The translations under genes and the position numbers were made by a program. A stretch of DNA of 25,639 nucleotides from Gorillibacterium sp. (GTDB lineage: Bacteria; Bacillota; Bacilli; Paenibacillales; NBRC-103111). Where the stretch lies: NCBI GenBank assembly GCA_014380705.1, contig JACMJI010000326.1, positions 1 to 25,639 on the forward strand. Reading direction: 5' to 3'. Below, piece after piece: positions 1 to 8,032 of the stretch. The stretch's first letter is position 1. The number at the start of each line of letters is the position of its first letter. The notes under the pieces were generated by a model. The model worked only from the letters and a program-made list of their open reading frames with translations, was not told where the DNA came from and searched no databases.

Positions 1-107
1 TCTGTGCGTACATAAATTAAGTTCTTCTCTTGTGGATGAGCGATAATGCCGGTAACGTAACCTCCGCCGCCAATCGGTATATTATCCCACTGGTAAATGT
101 TAGTCAT
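1..107 (-). CDS. GH74-like beta-propeller glycosidase, N-terminal fragment (runs off window)
   Basis: The reading frame starts with ATG at 107 and is still open at base 1, giving 35 complete codons. The visible protein begins [20 protein letters not shown] and continues with IIAHP and LIYVRTD. A Trp followed by a glycine-rich GGGGYVTG turn, a HP(K/Q)EK strand and (Y/V)xRTD is the usual opening of GH74 xyloglucanase-like seven-bladed propellers. GGAG lies ten bases upstream of the ATG and supports this start. No signal peptide is visible, so an intracellular enzyme is likely if this start is correct. It follows the GH42 beta-galactosidase on the same strand and would fit plant cell wall oligosaccharide breakdown. 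The catalytic Asp residues are outside the window, so activity cannot be judged. The family call rests on a short stretch but the pattern is distinctive. Confidence 0.72.
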   Translation of the reverse strand, partial: MTNIYQWDNIPIGGGGYVTGIIAHPQEKNLIYVRT

Positions 108-313
108 AAGTCCAACTCCATCCTAGGTTTTGTCTCTATACCCATTGGGTTTCGAAGAAAACAATAGCCATCTTGGTCACCTGTCGTCCATAATTGTTAG
201 ATAACATGTCACGAGAAAAGCCCAGGGCAGCCCCAGGCTAATCATTGTAAGTTCATATATATTTAACTATATAACACATTCACAACATTAATATCACGAT
301 ACAACCTTATTCA
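108..313. other. Leader region of the GH74-like gene, no gene seen
   Basis: This AT-rich stretch separates the GH74-like start from the stop of the upstream relic. On the minus strand it has TTGTGA and TATATA hexamers 18 bases apart (about 285-256), a weak promoter candidate. I see no convincing terminator, operator or small gene in it. Confidence 0.35.
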
Positions 314-552
314 TTAGATTGGCTTACTGTAAAGAATGCTATTGCCGCACGTTACGCCATGCACGACGCCAGCTTTATCGACAGCAATTCCTTTCCACCT
401 AAGTGCCCCATGTTGAGAGGAATCGTAGCAACCGGCAAGCAATTCCATTTCTCCGGAAGCGTCACCTTGTCCCAACTTTTGCCCCAATCTTCTGTCTTGT
501 ACAGCACATTCTTGTCGTTTTTTCGGAATAGATTATCAGGTACGACCAGCAT
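314..552 (-). pseudogene. Frameshifted C-terminal relic of an Asp-box (sialidase/GH74-like) protein
   Basis: The minus strand reads LVVPDNLF, then LYKTEDWGKSWDKV, which matches the Asp-box pattern (S/T)xDxGxxW of beta-propeller glycosidases, then PLNMGHLGG. Just after HLGG (around 380-392) the frame turns poor, ending LASCMA and a stop at 352. A one-base shift restores a natural reading, IAVDKAGVVHGV then NSILYSKPI and TAA at 314-316. Upstream, an in-frame TAG occurs two codons before the only ATG, and the start codon has no ribosome binding site. So this is the tail of a decayed gene, with at least one frameshift and the whole 5' part lost. It begins directly after the GH42 stop codon and lies just upstream of a related intact start at 107, so it may be a degraded paralogue. 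A sequencing error could explain the shift but not the missing 5' end. Confidence 0.6.
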
Positions 553-590
553 TCCTTGCTACAGGACAGTTTTATGGATGGATCCGAACG

Positions 591-2561
591 TCATGGTGCC
601 ATTTCCAATATTTCGATGTCGAAACCGTCAATCGTCAACTCGTTATGATGCTTCTTATTGTTCAACAAGCTGCAAAAGGAGCCAGTCAGAGGAATAATTG
701 CTGGATTTTTTGAAAAATTAAAAATAAATAAGAATTTTCTTATGCCGTTCGTTCTTACGGAAACCTCGCAGCCCTCTGGAAGACCGACAAAACGGTCGAT
801 CTGTAGCTCTTCGATGCAATCCAGAAATAACGATTTATAGAATTCTGTTTCAAGCCAAGTGCCGATATAATAAATCTTCCCCATGCCCATCCGATTCAAA
901 GTGACTGCCGGTTTCCCTTTAAAGAAATCGTCATTATAAACCCCTAGAACCTCCGACGTTTCTGGCTGCAGGATATCGCACCACTGGGCGCACGCGTAAT
1001 CCTTTCCATCCTTCCACGTCACATAATGAGTCATATGTCCGATCGGATCGTATTCTTCAACAATTGTTCCTGCAGCATGCCGCAGGGGACCTGGAAGCGG
1101 CTCCATCCAGCACATGTTGTATTCGTTCTTGACACCCGTTCGGTTGGTTATAACAACCGTTCCTCCATCAGCCGCAAATTGTTCAACTCGGCGTGCAACT
1201 TCTTCTGTCAACAAATATAATGAATGTACAATCAATATTTTGTATCCGCTATAGTCATCGGTCCAATTGATCACATCAGTGCCTACCCCGAGCTCGAGAA
1301 AAGCCGTATGCAATTTTTTCAGATTTTCAAAATATTTCATCCCGTCCACCTGCGGCTGTATTTCCAAAGCGCTGAACTGCTCATGGGAAAATAGAAGTGC
1401 TACTTGATTAGTTATCGTCGTTCCATCTAACGTTTCCCCAAGCCGATTCACTTCAAGAGCAACCTGCTTGAATTCCTCGAATCTTCGCCCCGGAACGTTG
1501 CTGTGATCTATTATGCCGTGCCAGAACTGTTCCGCACCTAACGTCGCGCTTCTCCAGCGGAAATGAACAACTGTATCTGCCCCTCTGGAGATGGCCTGCC
1601 ATGCGTGGGCGCGGATCATGCCTGGATAAGGCGTTCTCGACATCGGCCCCCAGCACCCTGGAGTTCCACTAAGTTGCTCCATCACGCAAAAGTTTTGGCG
1701 TTTGACACCGCGAACCAAATCCAGGATGAACGTTGGATTATTTTTGGGAGCTGATAAATCAGTATTTGGATAATAGTCCAAGGAAGCAAAGTCCAGATCC
1801 TCAAATAGCTTGTAATAATCCAGGCCTTTCGGATAACCCCAAATATTATGCGTAATCCATTGATCAGGGCAACTTTTTCTTATAATGGCGACTTGCATAC
1901 GCTGAAATTCGATACAACTATCCGTTCCAAATCTTTCAAAATCGAGCAAATATCCCGGGTTTTGAGTTGTCGATCCCCCAAGCGGTGTCCTAATCTGAGA
2001 CCAATTACTGAATTCCCCGCTCCATACGACTGTTCCCCACGACTCGTTCATGGCTTGAAGGCTACCGTACTTGTTCTGTAACCATTCGCGAAATCTTGCG
2101 ATGCAGTTCTCGCAATGACAATCCATTAAACCAAATTCATTATCAATCTGCCAGCCCACAACTGCCGGATGCTGCGCATAACGATTGGTCATCTCTTTAG
2201 TGATTTTGGCCGCGAATGTTCGAAGAGATGGGCTGTTATAACAGCGATGGCCTCTGACGCCCGGATAAATTTGTTTTTCCTGATTGTTAACCGGTAATAC
2301 GTCCAGGTAACGTTCTACCAGCCAATTGGGGGGAGTAGCTGTAGGTGTTCCCAAAATGATCTCTATTCCTTGTTCATGCAAGATGTCGATCGCTTCATCT
2401 AGCCATGCGAAGTTATATACACCCTCCGTCGGTTCCATTCTGGACCAGGCAAATTCAGCTAATCTAACAATTCGCACGCCAGTTTCTGCCATATGTTTTG
2501 CGTCTTTCACCCACATATTTTTGGGCCACTGCTCAGGATAATAATCCACACCGATTTTCAT
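591..2561 (-). CDS. Beta-galactosidase, glycoside hydrolase family 42
   Basis: This 656-residue protein has the length and order of GH42: a TIM barrel (about 1-380), a trimerisation domain (about 390-590) and a small C-terminal beta domain. It hydrolyses terminal beta-galactosides, probably galacto-oligosaccharides inside the cell, since no signal peptide is present. The acid/base Glu is E142 in QIDNEFG and the nucleophile is probably E295 in CVMEQLSGTPG. C107, C148, C150 and C153 match the zinc-binding Cys cluster of Thermus A4-type enzymes. An ATG eight codons earlier (2585) exists, but AGAGGAG lies nine bases before the ATG at 2561, inside that extension, so 2561 is the better start. It follows the sensor kinase on the same strand, separated only by a stranded signal peptide. 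The substrate class is well supported; galactan as the source is an inference from context. Confidence 0.95.
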   Translation of the reverse strand: MKIGVDYYPEQWPKNMWVKDAKHMAETGVRIVRLAEFAWSRMEPTEGVYNFAWLDEAIDILHEQGIEIILGTPTATPPNWLVERYLDVLPVNNQEKQIYPGVRGHRCYNSPSLRTFAAKITKEMTNRYAQHPAVVGWQIDNEFGLMDCHCENCIARFREWLQNKYGSLQAMNESWGTVVWSGEFSNWSQIRTPLGGSTTQNPGYLLDFERFGTDSCIEFQRMQVAIIRKSCPDQWITHNIWGYPKGLDYYKLFEDLDFASLDYYPNTDLSAPKNNPTFILDLVRGVKRQNFCVMEQLSGTPGCWGPMSRTPYPGMIRAHAWQAISRGADTVVHFRWRSATLGAEQFWHGIIDHSNVPGRRFEEFKQVALEVNRLGETLDGTTITNQVALLFSHEQFSALEIQPQVDGMKYFENLKKLHTAFLELGVGTDVINWTDDYSGYKILIVHSLYLLTEEVARRVEQFAADGGTVVITNRTGVKNEYNMCWMEPLPGPLRHAAGTIVEEYDPIGHMTHYVTWKDGKDYACAQWCDILQPETSEVLGVYNDDFFKGKPAVTLNRMGMGKIYYIGTWLETEFYKSLFLDCIEELQIDRFVGLPEGCEVSVRTNGIRKFLFIFNFSKNPAIIPLTGSFCSLLNNKKHHNELTIDGFDIEILEMAP

Positions 2562-2613
2562 TATGTTATACTCCTCTGATTTCATTTATAACCAAATTGA
2601 ATGCCTTAATCAG

Positions 2614-2718
2614 TCAAGACGCTACTGCGCTTGCCTTCTTCGGGAGCGTCCAATTGGCACCTAGACCTAATGCCGTTGCCAAATATATAATCATTACACT
2701 AACAATAGATTTCTTCAA
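2614..2718 (-). pseudogene. Stranded signal peptide, probable relic of a secreted enzyme gene
   Basis: A perfect GGAGG sits six bases before a TTG codon at 2718. The frame encodes 34 residues: MKKSIVS, a hydrophobic stretch MIIYLATALGLG, a polar part NWTLPKK, then ASAVAS and TGA. This is a textbook Gram-positive Sec signal peptide with an AxA-type cleavage site just before the stop. After the TGA, no mature domain follows and the ribosome binding site of the GH42 gene begins within about 40 bases. The simplest reading is a gene whose mature part was deleted. In galactan operons of Bacillales, a secreted GH53 endo-galactanase is a common neighbour of GH42, so this could be its leader; that is a guess. 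A functional leader peptide or tiny secreted peptide remains possible. Confidence 0.55.
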
Positions 2719-2827
2719 AAAAGACCTCCGTTTCGTGATGGGATAATTACGTTACAAAGGAATTATTATTACTCATCCATCATTGATGATTCGGAGGATC
2801 GTTTCAATAGAACTATTTGTGTTTATG

Positions 2828-4573
2828 TTATAGTTTTTGCGGTATCGTAATCGTAATCGTTGTCCCTGAACCCAATTCGCTTAAAATCTGTACACCATAC
2901 TCATTTCCAAAATGCAGTTTAATTCGTTGATTCACGTTCTGAATTCCATACCCCACTCTGATATCGGATGGGTTAAACACCTGATCGATCGTTTCTTGCT
3001 CCATACCCGCTCCGTTATCTTGAATAGTAAACACAATTCTATCTCTATTCTGATGAACACTAATTTGAATTCGAATCGGTTCACCGTACCATCCATGTTC
3101 CAATGCGTTTTCTACAAAAGGTTGCAGAATCAACTTCACGGTCTGATAAGAAAGCACTTCAGGGTCGATTTCGTAGTTTACATCAAGTTGTCCCTCGTAC
3201 TTTATCTTCTGAATGTCAATATAAGCTTGAACCTGCTGAATTTCTTTCTCCACCGCAAGAAAGGTTTCCCCCGAATTAAGCGTCAGTCGATAGAATGAAG
3301 CCAATCCCATAATCATCTGATGTTGCTTATCTACCTCTCCAAGCTTGGCCAATTGACTGATGGAGGATAGCGTATTATACAAGAAATGGGGGTTAATTTG
3401 AGCTTGCAGCGCCTCCAGTTCCGCTTCTTTCTTACGTAAATTTACCAGGTACACTTCCTCTATCAGTTCTTCGATCGTTATTGTCATATCATTAAAGGCA
3501 TTAACAATTTTAGCGAACTCATCATCTCCGCTATAGTTGATGCGTTTATACAGATTTCCCTCTCTTACTTCATTAAGGGACGTTACGATCTTATTTACTC
3601 TTTTGCCAAAATAACGCGACACCAGCGCACCAAAGATTACTGCTATCGTGAAACTAAACAGGCACACGAGGAATGTGGCAATACCTAAGTTGTGAATATC
3701 TCCATCCAATTCCGAATAAGGCAACAATGAAACCATCGTCCAGTCAAAATCAGCCATAGACTCGCGAACAACTAGATTCTCACGACTCAATTGATTTAGA
3801 TCCACGGTCGCTTTATTGCCCGGAGCCTGTCCAACCACTACTCTGCCAGCCCCATCTAACACAAACAGATGCGACAGATTGGTATCTTGATTCGCATGGA
3901 TCGCTTCAAATAGTTCCTCAATGGAGATGGAAATTCTGATGACCCCTAGGTCCATATGTTCAGGATCCAAAAGTTTTTTATCGAAATTTATTAGCCTTCT
4001 CAGCAATGAAATTTTGCCAAACTTTTTATCGAGACTGATTTGCTTCCAAATGGATTTTTCAAAAGGAATTTCAGTTCCCTTATACCATGCTTCATCCCTA
4101 ATTTTCGTTTTATAAAACGTCTCGTAATTATCTCCATGATAACGGTTTAACATCTCCTCACCCGAGGTACCGTAATTAATTTCTGGAAGCGTAGTGTTGT
4201 CCATATATAGCGTTATCCACACATTAGTGGGCGTAAGATTCAGAGCTGACGACAGCTTGGGTATCAGTTTTTCCTTTGTCGCACTATACCCTTCTATACC
4301 GGTGTGATGGGTAGATAGTATGGTCTGCAAATCTTGATCATAGATAAACTGTTCCGATATCTGATTGACATCCCTTAATTTGTATTGAATATTCTCATGA
4401 ATTTGGTTTAATGTCCCTTGAATAGAAATGCGAGCGCGTTCTTTAATTGAATCCAAAGCGATCGTATAGGCAAAATACCCGATGGTAAGTACAGGTATCA
4501 TCACTAATGCCATATAAGACAACATAAGCTTGTTCCCGTATCGGAGGTTTAATTTTAATTTTATTCTCTTCAT
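2828..4573 (-). CDS. Sensor histidine kinase, YesM family
   Basis: This is a 581-residue membrane kinase that should sense an extracellular sugar signal and phosphorylate the adjacent response regulator. Visible parts in order are TM1 (about 17-39), an extracellular Cache-like sensor region (40-294), TM2 (about 296-320), a HAMP linker (about 318-371), and the His_kinase domain with phosphoacceptor H396 in QINPHFLYNTL. The ATP-binding domain follows, with the N box QPFVENALEHGW (484-495), DNGAGM (519-524), GYGIQNV (541-547) and GSGT (568-571). All key residues are present. The ATG lies 13 bases after a GGGAG, which is long. A three-codon frame (ATG AAC GAA TGA) starts five bases after the same site and its stop overlaps the kinase ATG. 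The regulator ends 19 bases upstream, so the two are co-transcribed. Confidence 0.95.
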   Translation of the reverse strand: MKRIKLKLNLRYGNKLMLSYMALVMIPVLTIGYFAYTIALDSIKERARISIQGTLNQIHENIQYKLRDVNQISEQFIYDQDLQTILSTHHTGIEGYSATKEKLIPKLSSALNLTPTNVWITLYMDNTTLPEINYGTSGEEMLNRYHGDNYETFYKTKIRDEAWYKGTEIPFEKSIWKQISLDKKFGKISLLRRLINFDKKLLDPEHMDLGVIRISISIEELFEAIHANQDTNLSHLFVLDGAGRVVVGQAPGNKATVDLNQLSRENLVVRESMADFDWTMVSLLPYSELDGDIHNLGIATFLVCLFSFTIAVIFGALVSRYFGKRVNKIVTSLNEVREGNLYKRINYSGDDEFAKIVNAFNDMTITIEELIEEVYLVNLRKKEAELEALQAQINPHFLYNTLSSISQLAKLGEVDKQHQMIMGLASFYRLTLNSGETFLAVEKEIQQVQAYIDIQKIKYEGQLDVNYEIDPEVLSYQTVKLILQPFVENALEHGWYGEPIRIQISVHQNRDRIVFTIQDNGAGMEQETIDQVFNPSDIRVGYGIQNVNQRIKLHFGNEYGVQILSELGSGTTITITIPQKL

Positions 4574-4592
4574 TCGTTCATCTATACTCCCT

Positions 4593-6155
4593 CTATAAAT
4601 GTTTACGATATTCGCCAGGCGTCATCTTGAACGCATCTTTAAATTGCCGGATGAAGTAATTCAAATTACGGTATTTTAGTCGGTAAGCCACTTCGTATAC
4701 TTTCAGAGAGGTGTCTTTCAGCAGCTCACATGCTTTCTCTAACCTTTTGCGTATAATAAAGTTTATTAACGTTTCCTCCCTCTGCTCTTTGAAAAGTTGG
4801 CCTAAGTAGCTGGGAGAGAACATGAAGTGATCGGCTGCGTTGCGCAAACTGACACCATTCTCAATATTTATCATAATAAAGTTCTCGATCTGTTCCACTA
4901 GACGTCCTGATTTATTCTGTTTCTTCATATGCAGCATCTCTGATATTTCAAAAACTCTTCTCCGCATCCAGGTTTGGATTTCGTCGATTGTCTCGAATTG
5001 GAACAGTACGTCCAGCAGCTTGAAATCTCCACCCAGCAACTGATAGAAATCCTCATCAATGGAATGCAAGTAACCGTCCAACTTAGTTAGGATATGCAGC
5101 GAGAAATTGTACACATTTACCTGCAACTTCAGGTTCCTCAACAATTGAAAAATAATTATTAATCCATCGTCGATCCCAACCAGATCATAAGCGACCATGG
5201 ATGAGAAAATTTGTTCAAACGTGCTTTCGATTTCATAGGCATCATAAATATGGTTCTCTTGTTGTTGGGAATAATACAAAATTTTTCCTTTACCCAAATA
5301 AGTCTTTAACTGAAGTGCCTCTTTAGCTTGCTTATATGATTCGGCAATTTGGTCCATCCCTACGGCAACCATCCCTGCGCCGATCGTAACGGAGAGTTTA
5401 TATTTCACTTTTGTATTGTGAATGAAAGCTTCGAATTGGCCTACCTGTGCGGAATCATTTAAGAGGATGGTGACTTGATTGATGTCCGTTTTGACGACTT
5501 CTCCCAGACCCTGTTTTTCTACAAATAAAATAATATCTTCCCTAATTTTGCTGAGTAATTCGTTACGCTCATTGATGTCTATCTGTTTCATCTTGAGAAA
5601 CAAATCGTCTATTTCCAATATACACACGGTAACATGACTGGCGTTAAAATTGTATTCATGCAGCATGGAGTGTACGGATGCCATATCAGCGGTGCCGGCC
5701 AAGACGTCTAATAATAACTGATTTCGGACATAAGGCAATGTCTTCTCCGCATTTATTTGGATACGCTTCTGTTCCTGATCGGAAACAATCTTCTCCTTTA
5801 CCGCCCGCAAGGCTCGAAGTAATTCCTTGTCATTCACCGGTTTAAGGACATAGGCATAGGCGCCAATCTCAATCGCTTTCTTCGCATAATGAAAATCCTC
5901 ATATCCGCTAATGAAGATCACTTGAAGATTACTTTGGATTAATCTTGATTTTTCGGCAAGCTCAATTCCCGACATGAGTGGCATCCTAATGTCGGAGACC
6001 AAGATATCCACATCTTGCTCTTGTATATATTCAATAGCCTTTAGAGGATTGTTAAATTTACTTACAACCTCCATTCCGAGTTCCTCCCAGGGAACCAGTT
6101 GATGAAGTGCCCGCAAGTCCAGCATCATATCGTCAACGATAATGACTCTAATCAT
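4593..6155 (-). CDS. Response regulator, YesN family (receiver plus AraC-type HTH)
   Basis: The N-terminal receiver domain (about 1-120) has acidic D8 and D9, phosphoacceptor D55 in LVSDIRMP, and the conserved Lys in YVLKPVN. A long middle region (about 130-400) resembles the YesN-type linker. A C-terminal AraC/XylS DNA-binding domain (about 420-520) contains the two helix-turn-helix units, ending LNYFIRQFKDAFKMTPGEYR. It should activate the importer and glycosidase genes when phosphorylated by the downstream kinase. I chose the ATG at 6155 because AAAGGA sits about seven bases upstream; the ATG at 6161 lies almost on top of that site. An intrinsic terminator separates it from the binding-protein gene, so it probably has its own promoter or depends on read-through. 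No clear promoter was found in the short gap. Confidence 0.94.
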   Translation of the reverse strand: MIRVIIVDDMMLDLRALHQLVPWEELGMEVVSKFNNPLKAIEYIQEQDVDILVSDIRMPLMSGIELAEKSRLIQSNLQVIFISGYEDFHYAKKAIEIGAYAYVLKPVNDKELLRALRAVKEKIVSDQEQKRIQINAEKTLPYVRNQLLLDVLAGTADMASVHSMLHEYNFNASHVTVCILEIDDLFLKMKQIDINERNELLSKIREDIILFVEKQGLGEVVKTDINQVTILLNDSAQVGQFEAFIHNTKVKYKLSVTIGAGMVAVGMDQIAESYKQAKEALQLKTYLGKGKILYYSQQQENHIYDAYEIESTFEQIFSSMVAYDLVGIDDGLIIIFQLLRNLKLQVNVYNFSLHILTKLDGYLHSIDEDFYQLLGGDFKLLDVLFQFETIDEIQTWMRRRVFEISEMLHMKKQNKSGRLVEQIENFIMINIENGVSLRNAADHFMFSPSYLGQLFKEQREETLINFIIRKRLEKACELLKDTSLKVYEVAYRLKYRNLNYFIRQFKDAFKMTPGEYRKHL

Positions 6156-6209
6156 ATGCATTTCCTTTCTCAGAACAGGATAAGGGAAAACTTATACCTT
6201 CTGATATTT

Positions 6210-6240
6210 AAAAAAAGGGTATACGAATAGCTGTATACCC
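6210..6240 (-). terminator. Intrinsic terminator after the solute-binding protein gene
   Basis: The arms GGGTATAC (6217-6224) and GTATACCC (6233-6240) form a perfect 8-bp stem with an 8-base loop. On the minus strand it is followed by seven T (6210-6216). It lies 30 bases past the binding-protein stop and would limit transcription into the response regulator gene. Confidence 0.85.
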
Positions 6241-6269
6241 TCCATGATAATGTAGTTTTAGTTAATTAA

Positions 6270-7925
6270 CTAATTAGCTAATTTTTTCAAGTTTTCTTGC
6301 CACTTTGTTGTCATGTAAGTCAACACTTTATCAAAGCCGGCTTTCGTGACGTCTTTGTTCGCTTTTTCTAAGATTGTTGCTACTTCCTCATTTGAATCAG
6401 CGAAAACCATCTTGGCGAATGCTTCTTTATAAATGTCTTTCACAGTAACTTGGATGATACCTTCTTCACTGTCCGGAGCGGGTGTAATGCCTTGAAACTC
6501 ATTGATTGGGAGAGAACTCTTCTTCATGATGGCGACGGCTCCGGTGTCGTCGAACTCATTTGGTTTCTTAGGTAACAATAGACTTCTGTGTTGTGCGGAT
6601 AACGTAATCCAATCAGAATTGGCAAACCAGTTCAGACTGCCGAGTTTTAATTTATCCAATTCTTCTTTTGTTGTGGCCGTAAACTTTGCATTTGGCTTTG
6701 GAACCCCTTGATCATCGACTTCATCCCATAGCAATCCTGGAGGACCATACTGCAACACTTGCTGTCCTTCCGCGCCAGTGGCCCAATCCATGTAGGCAAA
6801 GATAGCTTCAGGATCTTTGGCGCTCTTCGTGATGACACTCACGTTCCAACCCAATGTGGCTACGGATGCGCTCTTCACTAGGCTGGCATCGACCCCTGTT
6901 TTGTGAGGAGCCTCAATCACTTGATAGCCGCTTGTAGCATCTTTCTCTACTAAAGCATTATGACCTGTCTTTGCGGAGCCCAGGATGTCGAAGTTGGCCA
7001 CTACGGCCACTTTACCCGTTTTTAACTTCTCCTCATATTGCTCTTTCTTCTGAGTAAATCCATCTTGGGTAATTAATTTAGCTCTGAACAACTTACTAAC
7101 AAATTGTAATGATTCTAGATATGTCGGATCTGAAAATATTGACTTCAATTCGTTGTTCTCAGGATAAGCTTGAAAATCACGACTGAAGGTATGGTTTCGT
7201 CCAGGGGAGAATCCGCTATAGAACACTTCACCGCCGGCAAATTCATGCCCCGTCTCAAATGGAATAATATCGGGATACTTCTCTTTCACCTGCATCAAAT
7301 AAGCTTCCAAATCATCGAAAGTTGCAAGGCTTGGCGAACCCAAATCTTGATAGATTTTCTTGTTTACCATCCAACCTGTATTCCCGAAGGTGTCTGGACC
7401 GCCGTACCAGTTTGGAAAAGAGTAAAGCTTACCGTCTTCAAGCCGCAGCATATCCAGTGTTTTTTCACCGGCCCACTTCTTGAGGTTCGGGTACTTGTCG
7501 ATATATTCATCGAGTGGAACCAGTTGACCTGCTTTGGCCAGCTTATTCAGATCAGCAGCACGATCCAGAGTAATGACTTCCGGCAGTTCTGCGGATACAA
7601 TCATCGTGTTTAGCTTCTGTTGGGCTGCGCCTCCAGAAGAAATCGGGTTGATGGTTACGCCTTTCTGCTCTTGGATCCATTTACTCGTCTGATCGCTTCC
7701 CCAAGGATCAACTGTTGCCCAGTCATAGTGAATGTACCAACTGAATGATAAGCCTTTAAAATCCACTTTCGCCCCAGCCTCATTGTCAGTTGCGGTTGCA
7801 GTGCTGCTGGTCGGTTCCATCGTGTCAGCGGGCTTGCTACTTTTTTTGTTGCAACCACCGAGTATCAATGTGAATGCTACCATTAAGATTGTCATGATCT
7901 TAAACCACTTCTTTTGAATAACCAT
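6270..7925 (-). CDS. Sugar ABC importer, lipoprotein solute-binding protein (LplA/YtcQ-like)
   Basis: This 551-residue lipoprotein captures an oligosaccharide outside the cell and delivers it to the two permeases encoded upstream. The N-terminus is Lys-rich, then hydrophobic, ending in the lipobox LGGC with lipidated C25, followed by a Ser/Thr/Glu-rich linker (about 26-55). The mature part has the family 1 extracellular binding-protein layout, for example GQLVPLDEYIDKYPNLKKW and LYSFPNWYGG. Its length exceeds that of the classic MalE type (about 400) and fits the large LplA class common in Paenibacillus. AGGGGG lies seven bases before the ATG at 7925, so the nine-codon longer form from 7952 is unlikely. 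No ATPase gene is in the window; these systems usually share an MsmX-like ATPase encoded elsewhere. The exact ligand is unknown; beta-galactosides are suggested by the GH42 gene. Confidence 0.93.
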   Translation of the reverse strand: MVIQKKWFKIMTILMVAFTLILGGCNKKSSKPADTMEPTSSTATATDNEAGAKVDFKGLSFSWYIHYDWATVDPWGSDQTSKWIQEQKGVTINPISSGGAAQQKLNTMIVSAELPEVITLDRAADLNKLAKAGQLVPLDEYIDKYPNLKKWAGEKTLDMLRLEDGKLYSFPNWYGGPDTFGNTGWMVNKKIYQDLGSPSLATFDDLEAYLMQVKEKYPDIIPFETGHEFAGGEVFYSGFSPGRNHTFSRDFQAYPENNELKSIFSDPTYLESLQFVSKLFRAKLITQDGFTQKKEQYEEKLKTGKVAVVANFDILGSAKTGHNALVEKDATSGYQVIEAPHKTGVDASLVKSASVATLGWNVSVITKSAKDPEAIFAYMDWATGAEGQQVLQYGPPGLLWDEVDDQGVPKPNAKFTATTKEELDKLKLGSLNWFANSDWITLSAQHRSLLLPKKPNEFDDTGAVAIMKKSSLPINEFQGITPAPDSEEGIIQVTVKDIYKEAFAKMVFADSNEEVATILEKANKDVTKAGFDKVLTYMTTKWQENLKKLAN

Positions 7926-8032
7926 TTCTTTTCCCCCTCTTAATAAAAACAAATTGTTTATTTAAAGAACTTAGGGCGCTTATCTGTGACTTTTCCCAGC
8001 CGCTCCTAAACTCTGTTAAATCGGAATGTAGT

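Noticed and set aside
219..239. The CCCAGGGCAGCCCCAGG sequence as a terminator.
   Set aside because: The repeats do not pair as a clean stem on either strand and no T-run follows.
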